Shown one piece after another: positions 25,169 to 32,855 of a stretch of DNA of 64,000 nucleotides. Origin of the DNA: Streptomyces sp. NBC_01351 (GTDB taxonomy: Bacteria; Actinomycetota; Actinomycetes; Streptomycetales; Streptomycetaceae). The notes under the pieces were generated by a model. It was not told the DNA's origin and made no database searches. It worked only from the letters and a program-made list of their open reading frames with translations. The translations under genes were made by a program, and so were the position numbers. Location: NCBI RefSeq assembly GCF_036237315.1, contig NZ_CP108356.1, positions 6,577,501-6,641,500 on the forward strand. Direction: 5' to 3'. How positions within the stretch are numbered: position 1 is the first letter of the stretch; the number at the start of each line of letters is the position of its first letter.

Positions 25169-25342
25169 ATGTTCGGTGTTCTCGCCTTTGAAGGCGACGA
25201 CCAGCCCGCCGTCGAGACAGCCCACTGCCTCCACTGCCGCGGAGCCATCGACTGGATCAGCTGTCCGACCGGTGGCTGGTGGGCCCACGACAGCCACCCA
25301 GCCGACCACCACGACGCCGAGCCCGAGCCCAACCCCCACTGA
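25169..25342 (+). CDS. 57-residue Cys/His/Trp-rich protein
   Basis: ATG 25169 lies five bases after GGAG. The peptide has HCLHCRGAIDWISCPTGGWW (CxxC plus a third Cys) followed by a His/Asp-rich tail (HDSHPADHHDAEP). It probably binds a metal. It begins 8 bp after the stop of the 59-residue gene, so the two are co-transcribed. Unknown function. Confidence 0.6.
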   Translation: MFGVLAFEGDDQPAVETAHCLHCRGAIDWISCPTGGWWAHDSHPADHHDAEPEPNPH

Positions 25343-25419
25343 CACGACGAGGGCGGCCCGCTCTCGCCAAAGTCCGGGCCGCCCTCTTCCAGAACCCTCA
25401 AGAACTGGAGACATTCAGC

Positions 25420-26145
25420 ATGACCCACACCATCCACATCCGGCGAGGGCCCCGGCCTCGCCTGCTGGACCTGTACTGCTGCGCCGGCGGCGCCGGTAAG
25501 GGATACGAGCGGGCCGGGTTCGCCGTGACCGGCGTCGACATCTGCCCGCGCCCCAACTACCCCTTCACCTTCCGGCAGGGCAACGCCCTCACTGTCCTCG
25601 CCGAGTTGATCGCCTCCGGGGAGATCAGCGCTTACTCGGCGATCCATGCCTCCCCGCCGTGCCAGGGCAAGTGCGCCCTGACGGTCGGCACCAACCTGGC
25701 CATGGGCTGGGGCGGCACCCACGAGGACCTGATCGCCCCCACCCGGGAACTCCTCGACGCGTCCGGCCTGCCGTACGTGATCGAGCAGCCCGACGGGAAA
25801 GCCGACGTCCGAAAGGACGTCAGCCTCTGCGGCGAGATGTTCGGACTCGGCGTGCTCCGCCACCGCAACTTCGAACTCGGCGGCTGGACCGCCCAGAAGC
25901 CCCGGCACATCCCGCACCGCGGCTATGTGCGCGGATGGCGCCACGGCGTCTACCGGGACGGTCCGTACGTCGCCGCCTACGGCGACGGTGGCGGCAAGGC
26001 CAGCGTCCCCGAGATGCAGCAGGCCATGGGCATCACCTGGACCGACATCCGCGAAGAGCTCACCGAGGCCATCCCGCCCGCCTACAGCGAATGGCTCGGC
26101 CGCGCCCTCCTCGCCCACACCCTCACCGGGGCAGTGGCCGCATGA
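25420..26145 (+). CDS. DNA cytosine C5-methyltransferase-like protein
   Basis: 241 residues from ATG 25420. The SAM-binding motif I is LLDLYCCAGGAGKGYERAGF, followed by VTGVDI. Motif IV has the catalytic Cys in ASPPCQ (C81). YVIEQP resembles the ENV/EQP motif. The protein is short for a full 5mC methylase, and I see no clear target-recognition domain or restriction partner. It may protect the element from host restriction or modify a single short site. It sits between the Spd-like genes and the replication genes, with an ATGA overlap to prim-pol at 26142. Confidence 0.78.
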   Translation: MTHTIHIRRGPRPRLLDLYCCAGGAGKGYERAGFAVTGVDICPRPNYPFTFRQGNALTVLAELIASGEISAYSAIHASPPCQGKCALTVGTNLAMGWGGTHEDLIAPTRELLDASGLPYVIEQPDGKADVRKDVSLCGEMFGLGVLRHRNFELGGWTAQKPRHIPHRGYVRGWRHGVYRDGPYVAAYGDGGGKASVPEMQQAMGITWTDIREELTEAIPPAYSEWLGRALLAHTLTGAVAA

Positions 26146-27059
26146 GCGGGGAACTGTTGGCGGCTGCTCTTATGGCCTCCGCTCGGGGCTGGCCTGTGTT
26201 CCCGCTCCGCCCCGGGGACAAGCGGCCGGCCGGGCATTCCGAGGAGCACTGCCCGGCCGCCGGGCGCTGCGCGGGCGGTCACGTGACCCCCGAGCAACGG
26301 GCCACGACCAACCGCGCGCGGATCGCGGCTTGCTGGTCGCAGAAGCCGTACAACGTCGGCCTGGCCACCGGCCCGGCCGGGTTGGTCGTGGTCGATCTGG
26401 ACCTGCCCAAGCCCACCGACAAGGCGCCGCCGGCCGAGTGGGCGGGGTTCCGCGACGGGATCGAGGTGTTCATGGCTGTCTGCGAGCGTGCCGGGCATCC
26501 CGTACCTGCCGACACGTTCACGGTGCGGACCGGGCGCGGCGGACTGCACCTGTACTTCACCTCCCCTGAGGGAAAGCGGCTACGTGGGAGCGCAGGGCGT
26601 CTGGGCTGGAAGGTCGATACGCGAGCCTGGGGCGGGTACGTGGTGGCCCCTGGCAGCGTGGTGCACCGCCGGCCGTACAAGGTCATCAACGCGGTGGACC
26701 CGATCCCCCTCCCCACGTGGCTCTCTGACCGTCTCACCCCGCCGCCCGCACCCGCCCCGCTCTCCGTGTCCACGGTCCGGGCCCGAATCGGCCGGGCGGA
26801 CCGGTACGCCACTGCCGCCCTCGACGGCGAGCTGGCCAAGCTCGCCGCTGCTCCCGATGGCGAGCACAACTTGACCCTGTACCGGGCCGCGTACGCCCTC
26901 GGCCGCTTGGTCGCCGCGGGGACGCTGTCTGAGCAGGAGGTCACCGACCGGCTCACCGAAGCCGCCCTCGCCAAGGGCCTGACCGAATCCCGGACCGCGT
27001 CCAGCATCCGCGACGGCATCCGCCGCAGCACCCGCAACGCCCTGGCAGGCACCCGATGA
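26142..27059 (+). CDS. bifunctional DNA primase/polymerase (prim-pol), RepPP-type
   Basis: 305 residues. The AEP-type prim-pol core includes a GWPVFPLRPGDKRP entry motif, the metal-binding DLD (residues 85-87) in GLVVVDLDLP, and TVRTGRGGLHLYF with His136. The C-terminal part is helical (ALDGELAKLAAAPDGEHNLT onward), as in the primase C-terminal domain. Prim-pol proteins serve as initiators in one class of AICEs. It overlaps both neighbours by four bases and is in one operon with the DUF3987 protein; the putative origin follows. Confidence 0.9.
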   Translation: MSGELLAAALMASARGWPVFPLRPGDKRPAGHSEEHCPAAGRCAGGHVTPEQRATTNRARIAACWSQKPYNVGLATGPAGLVVVDLDLPKPTDKAPPAEWAGFRDGIEVFMAVCERAGHPVPADTFTVRTGRGGLHLYFTSPEGKRLRGSAGRLGWKVDTRAWGGYVVAPGSVVHRRPYKVINAVDPIPLPTWLSDRLTPPPAPAPLSVSTVRARIGRADRYATAALDGELAKLAAAPDGEHNLTLYRAAYALGRLVAAGTLSEQEVTDRLTEAALAKGLTESRTASSIRDGIRRSTRNALAGTR

Positions 27060-27379
27060 CCCCACACCAGACCAGCCCCGCCAAACCGGCCCTCGCCGCC
27101 GGCGGCAGTAGCGCGCCGAAAGTCGTCGCCGAAGGCGTCCTTTCATCCCTTCGCCCTGCACCGCGCGTGGACGACGGACGCCGCCCCGTGGCCTGGCTCC
27201 ACATCGTTGCCCCGCCCTCATACGGCGACCCGGTCCGGGCGCGGTCCTGGTGCCAGTGCGGGTACGAGCGGACCGCGATCGGCCGCCCCGGAGTGCTCCA
27301 GGTCGTCGGAGCCCACAACGAGCACCGCAGCGTTTGCCCGCTGCTCAACACGAATCAGGAAGGGAGGAAGGCCGCATGA
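27056..27379 (+). CDS. small protein between prim-pol and DUF3987 genes
   Basis: 107 residues, coupled on both sides (ATGA at 27056 and at 27376). It contains a CQCGYERTAIG segment, a later VVGAHNEHRSVCPL with Cys and His, and no membrane helix, which suggests a small zinc-binding domain. Its fixed place inside the replication operon points to a replication accessory role. Family not recognised. Confidence 0.62.
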   Translation: MTPHQTSPAKPALAAGGSSAPKVVAEGVLSSLRPAPRVDDGRRPVAWLHIVAPPSYGDPVRARSWCQCGYERTAIGRPGVLQVVGAHNEHRSVCPLLNTNQEGRKAA

Positions 27380-28914
27380 GCGCCGAGACCGATCTGTGGG
27401 AGGGCTTCGAGGCCCTCGACCCGCAGGACATCACCGGGCCCGCATGGGACGAACCCGTTCCCGTCAGGGCCCGCCCCGTCCTGCCGATCTTCCCCGTCCA
27501 CGCCCTGCCCGTCTGGCTGAGGGACATGGCGATGGGAGTTGCGGAGGAGACGCAGACGCCCGTCGACCTCGCCGGATGCCTGGCCCTGGCGGTCATGTCC
27601 ACGGCGGCCGGTGGTCGGGTGCAGGTCTGTGTGCGCGGGAACTGGAGCGAGCCGGTCAACATCTTCACCGCGATCGCTCTGGACCCCGGCAACCGCAAGT
27701 CCGCCGTCTTCGGCCTCATGGTCCGCCCCCTGCTGGCTGCGGAGACCGCGCTCGTGGAGCTGGCCGGTCCGGTGATGGCGGAGGCTGAGACCAGGATGGC
27801 TCTCGCCAAGTCCGCGGCCGAGCGGGCCACGCAGAAGGCCGCGGCCGCCGAGCCTGGCATGAAGGACGCGCTCACTGCCCAGGCCGTGGCCCTCGCGCAA
27901 GAGGCGGCCAAGATGCGCGTCCCGGCCGTCCCGCAGCTCGTCGCTGACGACGCGACCCCCGAGACGATCGGGACGCTCCTGGACGAGCAGAACGGCCGCA
28001 TCGCCTGCCTGTCCGCCGAGGGCGAGCTGTTCGACATCATCGCCGGCCGCTACAGCGGCAAGCCCAACATGGGCATGTTCCTCAAGGGCCACGCCGGAGA
28101 CATGCTCCGCGTCAACCGGCAGAGTCGCGGCGCCCAGCACGTCGATGACCCCGCCGTCACCGTAGGCCTCGCCATCCAGCCCGAAGCCCTCGACTCCCTC
28201 GCCCAGATCGACGGAGCCGACGGCCGCGGACTCCTCGCCCGATTCCTGTACTCCAAGCCTCTCTCCCTGGTCGGCAGTCGGAACCTGAAGCCCGCCCTCC
28301 TGGACGAGCAGACAGCCGCGGAGTACGCGCGCAGGCTCGGCGGGATCACGCTCGCTCTCGCCGGATGGCTTGAACCCGCGATCCTCACCCTCACCCCGGA
28401 AGCCGACGGGGTGATGCTTGCCTACCAGACGGTGACCGAGTCCCGACTCGGCAAGGGCGGCACACTCGCGTCCATCGTGAAGTGGGCGTCCAAGCGCGAC
28501 GGGGCTGTTGCCCGCATTGCCGCCCTCCTGCACCTGGCCAACTACCCCGAAGACGGATGGCACCGGCCGATCGAGGCCGCGACCCTGGCCGCTGCCACTG
28601 AGATCGGCGACTACTTCACCGCCCACGCACTCGACGTCTTCGACGCCATGAGCGCGGACCCCGCCCACCACGCCGCCCACACCGTCCTGACCCACCTCCA
28701 GACCACCGCACCCGGCACGTTCTCCAAGCGCGACCTCTTCCGGGCTCTGCCCCGCTCGGACTTCCCCGCCATCGCCGACCTCGACCCCGCTCTGACCCTC
28801 CTCGAAGAGCACGGCTGGATCCGCCAGCAGCCCCCGCCCCCGCGCACCGGTCGCGGCGGCCGGCCGCCCTCCCCCCGCTTCGAGACCCACCCCCGCATCA
28901 GCCGGGGCATCTGA
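27376..28914 (+). CDS. DUF3987 protein, replicative helicase/primase-like
   Basis: 512 residues from ATG 27376. It has the DUF3987 architecture: a FPVHALPVWLRDMAMGVAEE entry segment, a P-loop-like DPGNRKS (modified Walker A), an Ala/Glu-rich coiled region (about residues 130-180), CLSAEGELFDIIAGRYSG, and a VGLAIQPEALD strand. The C-terminal 80 residues look like a winged helix (TFSKRDLFRALPRSDFPAIA). Such proteins pair with prim-pol in plasmids and AICEs and probably unwind or load at the origin, which lies directly downstream. Confidence 0.82.
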   Translation: MSAETDLWEGFEALDPQDITGPAWDEPVPVRARPVLPIFPVHALPVWLRDMAMGVAEETQTPVDLAGCLALAVMSTAAGGRVQVCVRGNWSEPVNIFTAIALDPGNRKSAVFGLMVRPLLAAETALVELAGPVMAEAETRMALAKSAAERATQKAAAAEPGMKDALTAQAVALAQEAAKMRVPAVPQLVADDATPETIGTLLDEQNGRIACLSAEGELFDIIAGRYSGKPNMGMFLKGHAGDMLRVNRQSRGAQHVDDPAVTVGLAIQPEALDSLAQIDGADGRGLLARFLYSKPLSLVGSRNLKPALLDEQTAAEYARRLGGITLALAGWLEPAILTLTPEADGVMLAYQTVTESRLGKGGTLASIVKWASKRDGAVARIAALLHLANYPEDGWHRPIEAATLAAATEIGDYFTAHALDVFDAMSADPAHHAAHTVLTHLQTTAPGTFSKRDLFRALPRSDFPAIADLDPALTLLEEHGWIRQQPPPPRTGRGGRPPSPRFETHPRISRGI

Positions 28915-28931
28915 CACAACCCCCAACCCGC

Positions 28932-29166
28932 TGACAGAACTGACAGAACTCCTCAACTAACACCCTGACCTGCGCAAACAGTCGTGATCGCGATCGTGAC
29001 AGAACCTAGTTTTAACTCGACAGAACTCCCCGCCCAGCCGAGGGGGCTGTGACAGAACCCCCGACCGGGAGGTTCTGTCGAGTTTTAATTCAGTTCTGTC
29101 AGAGATCGCGAGAGCGGCGAACTGGCAGGTCAGGGGCCATGCGGGGAGGTTCTGTCAGTTCTGTCA
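28932..29166. repeat. symmetric iteron array (TGACAGAAC), candidate replication origin
   Basis: Nine copies of TGACAGAAC. The forward copies are at 28932, 28941, 28997, 29018 (first base C) and 29050. The reverse-complement copies are at 29072 (last base G), 29093, 29149 and 29158. Eight of the nine are placed in exact mirror symmetry about position 29049, with flanking AT-rich tracts (TTTTAACTC and GAGTTTTAA) also mirrored. The stretch is non-coding, lies between the replication genes and xis, and is the only iteron-rich region here. It probably binds the replication protein; it could also include Xis sites. Confidence 0.7.
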
Positions 29167-29238
29167 GCGATTCCAGCCCATCCGGCATGGGCTGCTACCC
29201 GTAGCTGGTGATCCACGGAACGGAAGGAACGTCCTCAC

Positions 29239-29445
29239 GTGGCACTGATGGTCGTACCCGAGAGGCGGCTGCACAGCGTGGAGGAAGCAGCAGAACTCCT
29301 CAACGTGGGCAGATCCACGGCCTTCGAGGAGATTCGACTCGGCCGCCTGCGCACCGTGCGCGTCGGCAGGCGACGGCTCGTACCCACTGAGTACGTCGAC
29401 GAGTACGTCGAACTCCTCAAGTGTGAGGCCCAGAAGGCCGCGTAG
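29239..29445 (+). CDS. xis: excisionase (Xis), MerR-like HTH
   Basis: 68 residues from GTG 29239 (GGAAGGA lies 12 bases upstream; ATG 29248 is an alternative). The fold is the typical small winged HTH of AICE excisionases: HSVEEAAELLNVGRSTAFEEIR followed by GRLRTVRVGRRRLVPTEYVDEYV. Xis directs the integrase to excise the element. It lies 71 bp before int, but a strong hairpin separates the two, so their expression may be uncoupled. Confidence 0.9.
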   Translation: MALMVVPERRLHSVEEAAELLNVGRSTAFEEIRLGRLRTVRVGRRRLVPTEYVDEYVELLKCEAQKAA

Positions 29446-29461
29446 TAGTGCCTGACCTAGC

Positions 29462-29495
29462 AGCGGGGCCGCACCCACGTCGGTGCGGCCCCGCT
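29462..29495. terminator. 14-bp perfect hairpin between xis and int
   Basis: AGCGGGGCCGCACC pairs with GGTGCGGCCCCGCT across a 6-nt loop, 16 bp after the xis stop and 21 bp before the int start. It probably limits read-through from the replication/xis transcript into int or shields the int ribosome-binding site. Confidence 0.75.
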
Positions 29496-29516
29496 CGCAT
29501 GCATGAAAGGTGCCAG

Positions 29517-30698
29517 ATGGAAGAGGAGCGGGCACCAGCCCGTAAGGCAGCGAACGGTGAAGACTCCATTTACTGGGACAAGTCCAAGAACCGCTACGTC
29601 GGCGCCGTGTCCTTGGGCTTCACCGCGGCAGGCAAGAGGAACAGAGCCAAGGTCTCGGGGGCCACGAAGACGGAGGTTCGGCGGAAGCTGCGGGATCTCA
29701 AGAAGGAGTTGGAGCAGGGCTCCAAGACCCTCGCTCACTACACAGTTGGTCAGGCAGTGGATGACTGGCTTGCGCAAGGGCTGAGAGGCAAGGCGGAAGG
29801 CAGTGTCGACACCTACCGCAGTCTGGCCCGTACCCATATCACTCCCAGGCTGGGGAAAGCGAAGCTGCGGTCGTTGGAGGCGGACGAGGTCGACGCGTGG
29901 CTGGAGGGGCGAGCGGAGCTCCTGGCCACGACGTCACTTCAACTGCTGCTTTCGGTCCTCCGACGGTCGATCAGCCATGCCCAGCGACGCGGGCGGGCTG
30001 TACGCAACGTTGCTGACTTTGTGGTGGCACCGGAGGGGAGGCCTGGGAGGCCCAGCAAGTCGCTCTCGCTTGGCCAGGCCGAGAGTGTCCTCCGTGCACA
30101 GGCAGGTTCGTGGATCCATGCCTATGTGGTGTTGGCACTGCTGGTCGGCACCCGACCGGAAGAGACACGGCCGTTGACCTGGCAGCACGTGAGGCTGGAT
30201 GTCCGTGGCGACGAGAAGCCGCACGTGCAGGTCTGGCGGTCCGTCCGACGCCATGGGGACATGAAGACGCACAAGAGCCGGCGCTCCTTGGCAATGCCGA
30301 AGTACGTGGCCGTGGTCATGAAGGCACACCGCGACCAGCAGCAAGCGGCGCTCAAAGCCGCCGGCCGGCCGTGGAACGCCGAAGGCCTTGTCTTTCCGAA
30401 TGCGAGCGGGGACCTGCGTACCGCACTGGATGTCCGTCGGAACTTCCGAGGTCTCCTCAAGGAGGCCGGGCTACCTCACCCAGAGAGCTGGACCACTCGG
30501 GAACTGCGCACCAGCTTCGTGTCTCTGCTGTCTGACCACGGCCTCCGCATCGAAGACATCGCGCGGTTGGTTGGGCACAGCGGCAGCAACACCACCGAGA
30601 GGGTCTACCGGAAGCAGCTGCGCCCGGTCATTGAGGCCGGGGCTGAAGCCATGGACGAGATCTTCAGTGACGGGGGCGCGGCCGACGACCCAACGTAG
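29517..30698 (+). CDS. int: tyrosine site-specific integrase
   Basis: 393 residues from ATG 29517 (AAAGG six bases ahead). The N-terminal part is an Arm-type/SAM-like DNA-binding region (YWDKSKNRYVGAVSLGF, then VGQAVDDWL). The catalytic domain has R213 in GTRPEETRPL, K253 in THKSRRS, R331 in TTRELRTSF, H354 in LVGHSG and Y364 in TTERVY. The first box reads RELR instead of the more usual HDLR. It integrates and, with Xis, excises the element at the 49-bp att repeat, which starts 96 bp downstream of the stop. Confidence 0.95.
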   Translation: MEEERAPARKAANGEDSIYWDKSKNRYVGAVSLGFTAAGKRNRAKVSGATKTEVRRKLRDLKKELEQGSKTLAHYTVGQAVDDWLAQGLRGKAEGSVDTYRSLARTHITPRLGKAKLRSLEADEVDAWLEGRAELLATTSLQLLLSVLRRSISHAQRRGRAVRNVADFVVAPEGRPGRPSKSLSLGQAESVLRAQAGSWIHAYVVLALLVGTRPEETRPLTWQHVRLDVRGDEKPHVQVWRSVRRHGDMKTHKSRRSLAMPKYVAVVMKAHRDQQQAALKAAGRPWNAEGLVFPNASGDLRTALDVRRNFRGLLKEAGLPHPESWTTRELRTSFVSLLSDHGLRIEDIARLVGHSGSNTTERVYRKQLRPVIEAGAEAMDEIFSDGGAADDPT

Positions 30699-30704
30699 GC
30701 CCCG

Positions 30705-30739
30705 TGGCTCCCGGTTTGGCTCCCTAGAGCCAAACCGGG
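30705..30739. terminator. int terminator hairpin, overlapping candidate integrase arm sites
   Basis: CCCGGTTTGGCTC (30710-30722) and GAGCCAAACCGGG (30727-30739) form a perfect 13-bp stem with a CCTA loop just after int. The left arm overlaps two TGGCTCCC octamers (30705, 30717) spaced 12 bp apart exactly as at attL, so the stretch may both terminate int and bind integrase arms. Confidence 0.75.
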
Positions 30740-30794
30740 CCGCCGTGGGCCCTCTTGACCTGCATGGATGCCGGTGGCGTGGCCCGTTGAGTCC

Positions 30795-30843
30795 TAGGGT
30801 CCGCTTAAGGCAGGGGTAAGAAGGCGCTCAGGAACGGGGCTTT
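30795..30843. repeat. attR, 49-bp direct repeat
   Basis: Perfect copy of attL (13016-13064). The chromosomal DUF402 gene ends 21 bp beyond it, so attB lay between that gene's 3' end and the LPMO promoter. Confidence 0.92.
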
Positions 30844-30863
30844 CAGCCGCCCGGGCGCCGCCG

Positions 30864-31349
30864 CTAGGCCAGGAGCGCGGGCAGGCCGGCCGGGGTGCGG
30901 GCCTGGTGGTCCAGGGCGTCCAGGGCTCGGAGCGCCTCGGCCGCCGCCTCCGGGTCGGTGGTGGCCAAGCCGCTCTCGGCGAACTCGTCCTCGTCCAGGC
31001 GCAGTACGGAGCTCCCGTCCGCCGAGACCCACAGGTCCAGGTCCAGGTCCTCCACCGTGATCTCCCCGTCGCGCACCACCGCCGGGCGCGTGACGTCGCA
31101 GTACCAGCCCTTGAGGACGCCGTCGCCGGTCCACACCTCCTTGACCGCGTACCAGCGGGTGCGCCAGAAGTGCTCGACGAACACGTCGCCCGGCTCGAAG
31201 CGCACGAAGCCGAAGTCGCGTACGCCCTCGGCCGCCCAGGGGGCGCGTACGGAGATCCGGTCGCCGTCGTCTGCCACCTGCGCGGCCGGGTAGCGGATCT
31301 TCAGGCGCCCGGCCTTGACCAGGGCAACGGTCAGCTCCTGCACGTTCAC
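30864..31349 (-). CDS. DUF402 domain protein (FomD-like)
   Basis: 161 residues with the DUF402 pattern: RFEPGDVFVEHFWRTRWYAVKEV, then GVLKGWYCDVTRPAVVRDGEI and ITVEDLDLDLWVSADG. Characterised relatives (FomD, Ntdp) are metal-dependent nucleoside di- or triphosphate phosphatases using these acidic and aromatic residues. The start overlaps the GNAT stop by ATGA, so it is the second gene of a two-gene operon. It is the first chromosomal gene after attR. Confidence 0.85.
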   Translation of the reverse strand: MNVQELTVALVKAGRLKIRYPAAQVADDGDRISVRAPWAAEGVRDFGFVRFEPGDVFVEHFWRTRWYAVKEVWTGDGVLKGWYCDVTRPAVVRDGEITVEDLDLDLWVSADGSSVLRLDEDEFAESGLATTDPEAAAEALRALDALDHQARTPAGLPALLA

Positions 31350-32287
31350 ACTGTCTCCAATTTCTTCGCGTAGCGCGTCTCGGTCGCGCGGATCTCGTAG
31401 CCGAGCCGCCTGTTGACGGCGAGCATCGGGGAGTTGCCGGCGTCGTTGCCGGTGATCGCCTCCGTGTACCCGGCCGCGCGGGCCCGGTGCAGCGAGATGA
31501 TCTTGGCGAGCCTAGCCAGCCCGCGGCCGCGGAAGGCCCGGAGGGTGCCGGTCATGCCGGAGGAGTAGCGGGTGGCGCCGTCGGTGTGGGCGGCGGTGAA
31601 GGCGGCCACCGCACCGTCGACCAGGAGGACGGTGGTCAGCTCCTTGTCGAGCGCCGGGTTGTTCCAGGTGTGCCCGAGCCACTCCTCGTAGTCGTCGAAC
31701 TCGACGCCCACGTCGCTCGGCTCGTCGGACGTGGTCTCCGCGTCGGCGAGGAAGAGCGGACGCGGGTCCGCGGCGAAAGCGGATGCCGGGCGGACCTCGA
31801 CCCCGGGCGGGAGGACGTCCGGGACCGGCGGCAGGGCGGCCGTCGCCAGGTCCAGGCCCAGGAAGTGTGCGGAGCGGCTGGGACGGTAGCCGCGGCGCTC
31901 GGCGAAGGCGCGGGAGGCGGGCTCCTCCAGCACCCAGGAGTACGTCTCCACCGCGCCCTGGGCGGCGAGGTACTCCTCGGCCGTGCGCAGCAGCAGGCTG
32001 CCTGCGCCGATACCGCGGTGGGCGGGGTCGACGTAGAGGTTGACCTTCGACTGGCCGGGCTCGGGGCTGTCGTGGGCGATGCCGACCTGGGCGGCGCCGA
32101 CGACGTGGCCGCCGGCGGTCTCGGCGACCAGGATGCGGTACCGCTGGGCGGGGTGGGCGGAGGCGAGCTCGAAGGCCACGCCCTCGGCGGTGTGCAGCAG
32201 GAAGGGCAGCGCGCGCCGGCGTACCCGTACGACGGACTCCCCGTCCTCGGGGTCACCGGGGCGGAGGTCACGGATCACAACGGTCAT
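31346..32287 (-). CDS. GNAT family N-acetyltransferase (two GNAT domains)
   Basis: 313 residues from ATG 32287. The first GNAT domain (about residues 3-150) has the acetyl-CoA-binding VDPAHRGIGAGSLLLR. The second (about 160-313) has a degenerate FRGRGLARLAKIISLHRA followed by NSPMLAVNRRLGYE. Duplicated GNATs of this kind are common in Streptomyces; the substrate is unknown. It is divergent from the YtrA-type GntR gene at 32359 with a 71-bp gap, so that regulator may control it. Confidence 0.85.
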   Translation of the reverse strand: MTVVIRDLRPGDPEDGESVVRVRRRALPFLLHTAEGVAFELASAHPAQRYRILVAETAGGHVVGAAQVGIAHDSPEPGQSKVNLYVDPAHRGIGAGSLLLRTAEEYLAAQGAVETYSWVLEEPASRAFAERRGYRPSRSAHFLGLDLATAALPPVPDVLPPGVEVRPASAFAADPRPLFLADAETTSDEPSDVGVEFDDYEEWLGHTWNNPALDKELTTVLLVDGAVAAFTAAHTDGATRYSSGMTGTLRAFRGRGLARLAKIISLHRARAAGYTEAITGNDAGNSPMLAVNRRLGYEIRATETRYAKKLETV

Positions 32288-32358
32288 GCGGCCGACGCTA
32301 CGCGCGGGCCGGGGCCGGGCGCCCCCCAATTAACCGGCGATGGGAGACAATCACCCCC

Positions 32359-32748
32359 GTGACCTCGACGAACCTGAAGATCACCATCGACGGCCGGACC
32401 GGCTCGGCCGCCCCGTACGAACAGCTGCGCGCGCAGATCGCCGACCGGGCCCGGTCCGGGAAACTGCCGGCGGGCTTCAAACTGCCGACCGTGCGGGGGC
32501 TGGCGGAGGAGCTGGGGCTGGCCGCGAACACCGTCGCGAAGGCGTACCGGGCGCTGGAGGCGGACGGGGTGATCGAGACGCGGGGGCGGAACGGGACGTT
32601 CGTCGCGGCGGCGGGGGAGGGCGCCTCCCGCGAGGCCGCGTCCGCGGCGCAGGCCTTTGCGGAACGGGTGCACCGGCTGGGGCTGACCGAAGCCGAGGCC
32701 GTGTCGGCCGCCGCCGAAGCCCTCCGGGCCCGGTACGCCGCGCGGTAG
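32359..32748 (+). CDS. GntR family regulator, YtrA type
   Basis: 129 residues from GTG 32359. The winged helix (about residues 18-80) reads PYEQLRAQIADRARSG then LPTVRGLAEELGLAANTVAKAY. Only about 45 helical residues follow, as in YtrA-like GntR proteins, which lack a large effector domain and often sit next to transport genes. No ABC genes adjoin; the divergent neighbour is the GNAT/DUF402 operon. Confidence 0.88.
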   Translation: MTSTNLKITIDGRTGSAAPYEQLRAQIADRARSGKLPAGFKLPTVRGLAEELGLAANTVAKAYRALEADGVIETRGRNGTFVAAAGEGASREAASAAQAFAERVHRLGLTEAEAVSAAAEALRARYAAR

Positions 32749-32855
32749 CCCCGGCGGGCCGGGAGCGGTCTGCCTGCGGGCCGCCTGCTGGGGCTCCGCC
32801 CCAGACCCCGCGCCTCAAACGCCGGCGAGGCTGGGGGGTCCCGCACCGCCGGAGG

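Larger units (their letters stand above)
13016..30843. mobile_element. actinomycete integrative and conjugative element (AICE), about 17.8 kb
   Basis: The element is bounded by a perfect 49-bp direct repeat (13016-13064 and 30795-30843). It has the full AICE gene set: tyrosine integrase and excisionase at the right end, a prim-pol plus DUF3987 replication module, an FtsK/SpoIIIE-type TraB translocase with Spd-like helpers, and a regulatory/immunity block with GntR, HTH-DUF5919 and NUDIX proteins. Flanking genes are ordinary Streptomyces chromosome. All core genes look intact, so the element may still be able to excise, replicate and transfer. Confidence 0.93.

Noticed and set aside
28932..29166. 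CRISPR array or transposon end
   Set aside because: Nonamer repeats with irregular spacing and mirror symmetry, no cas or transposase gene; iterons fit better.
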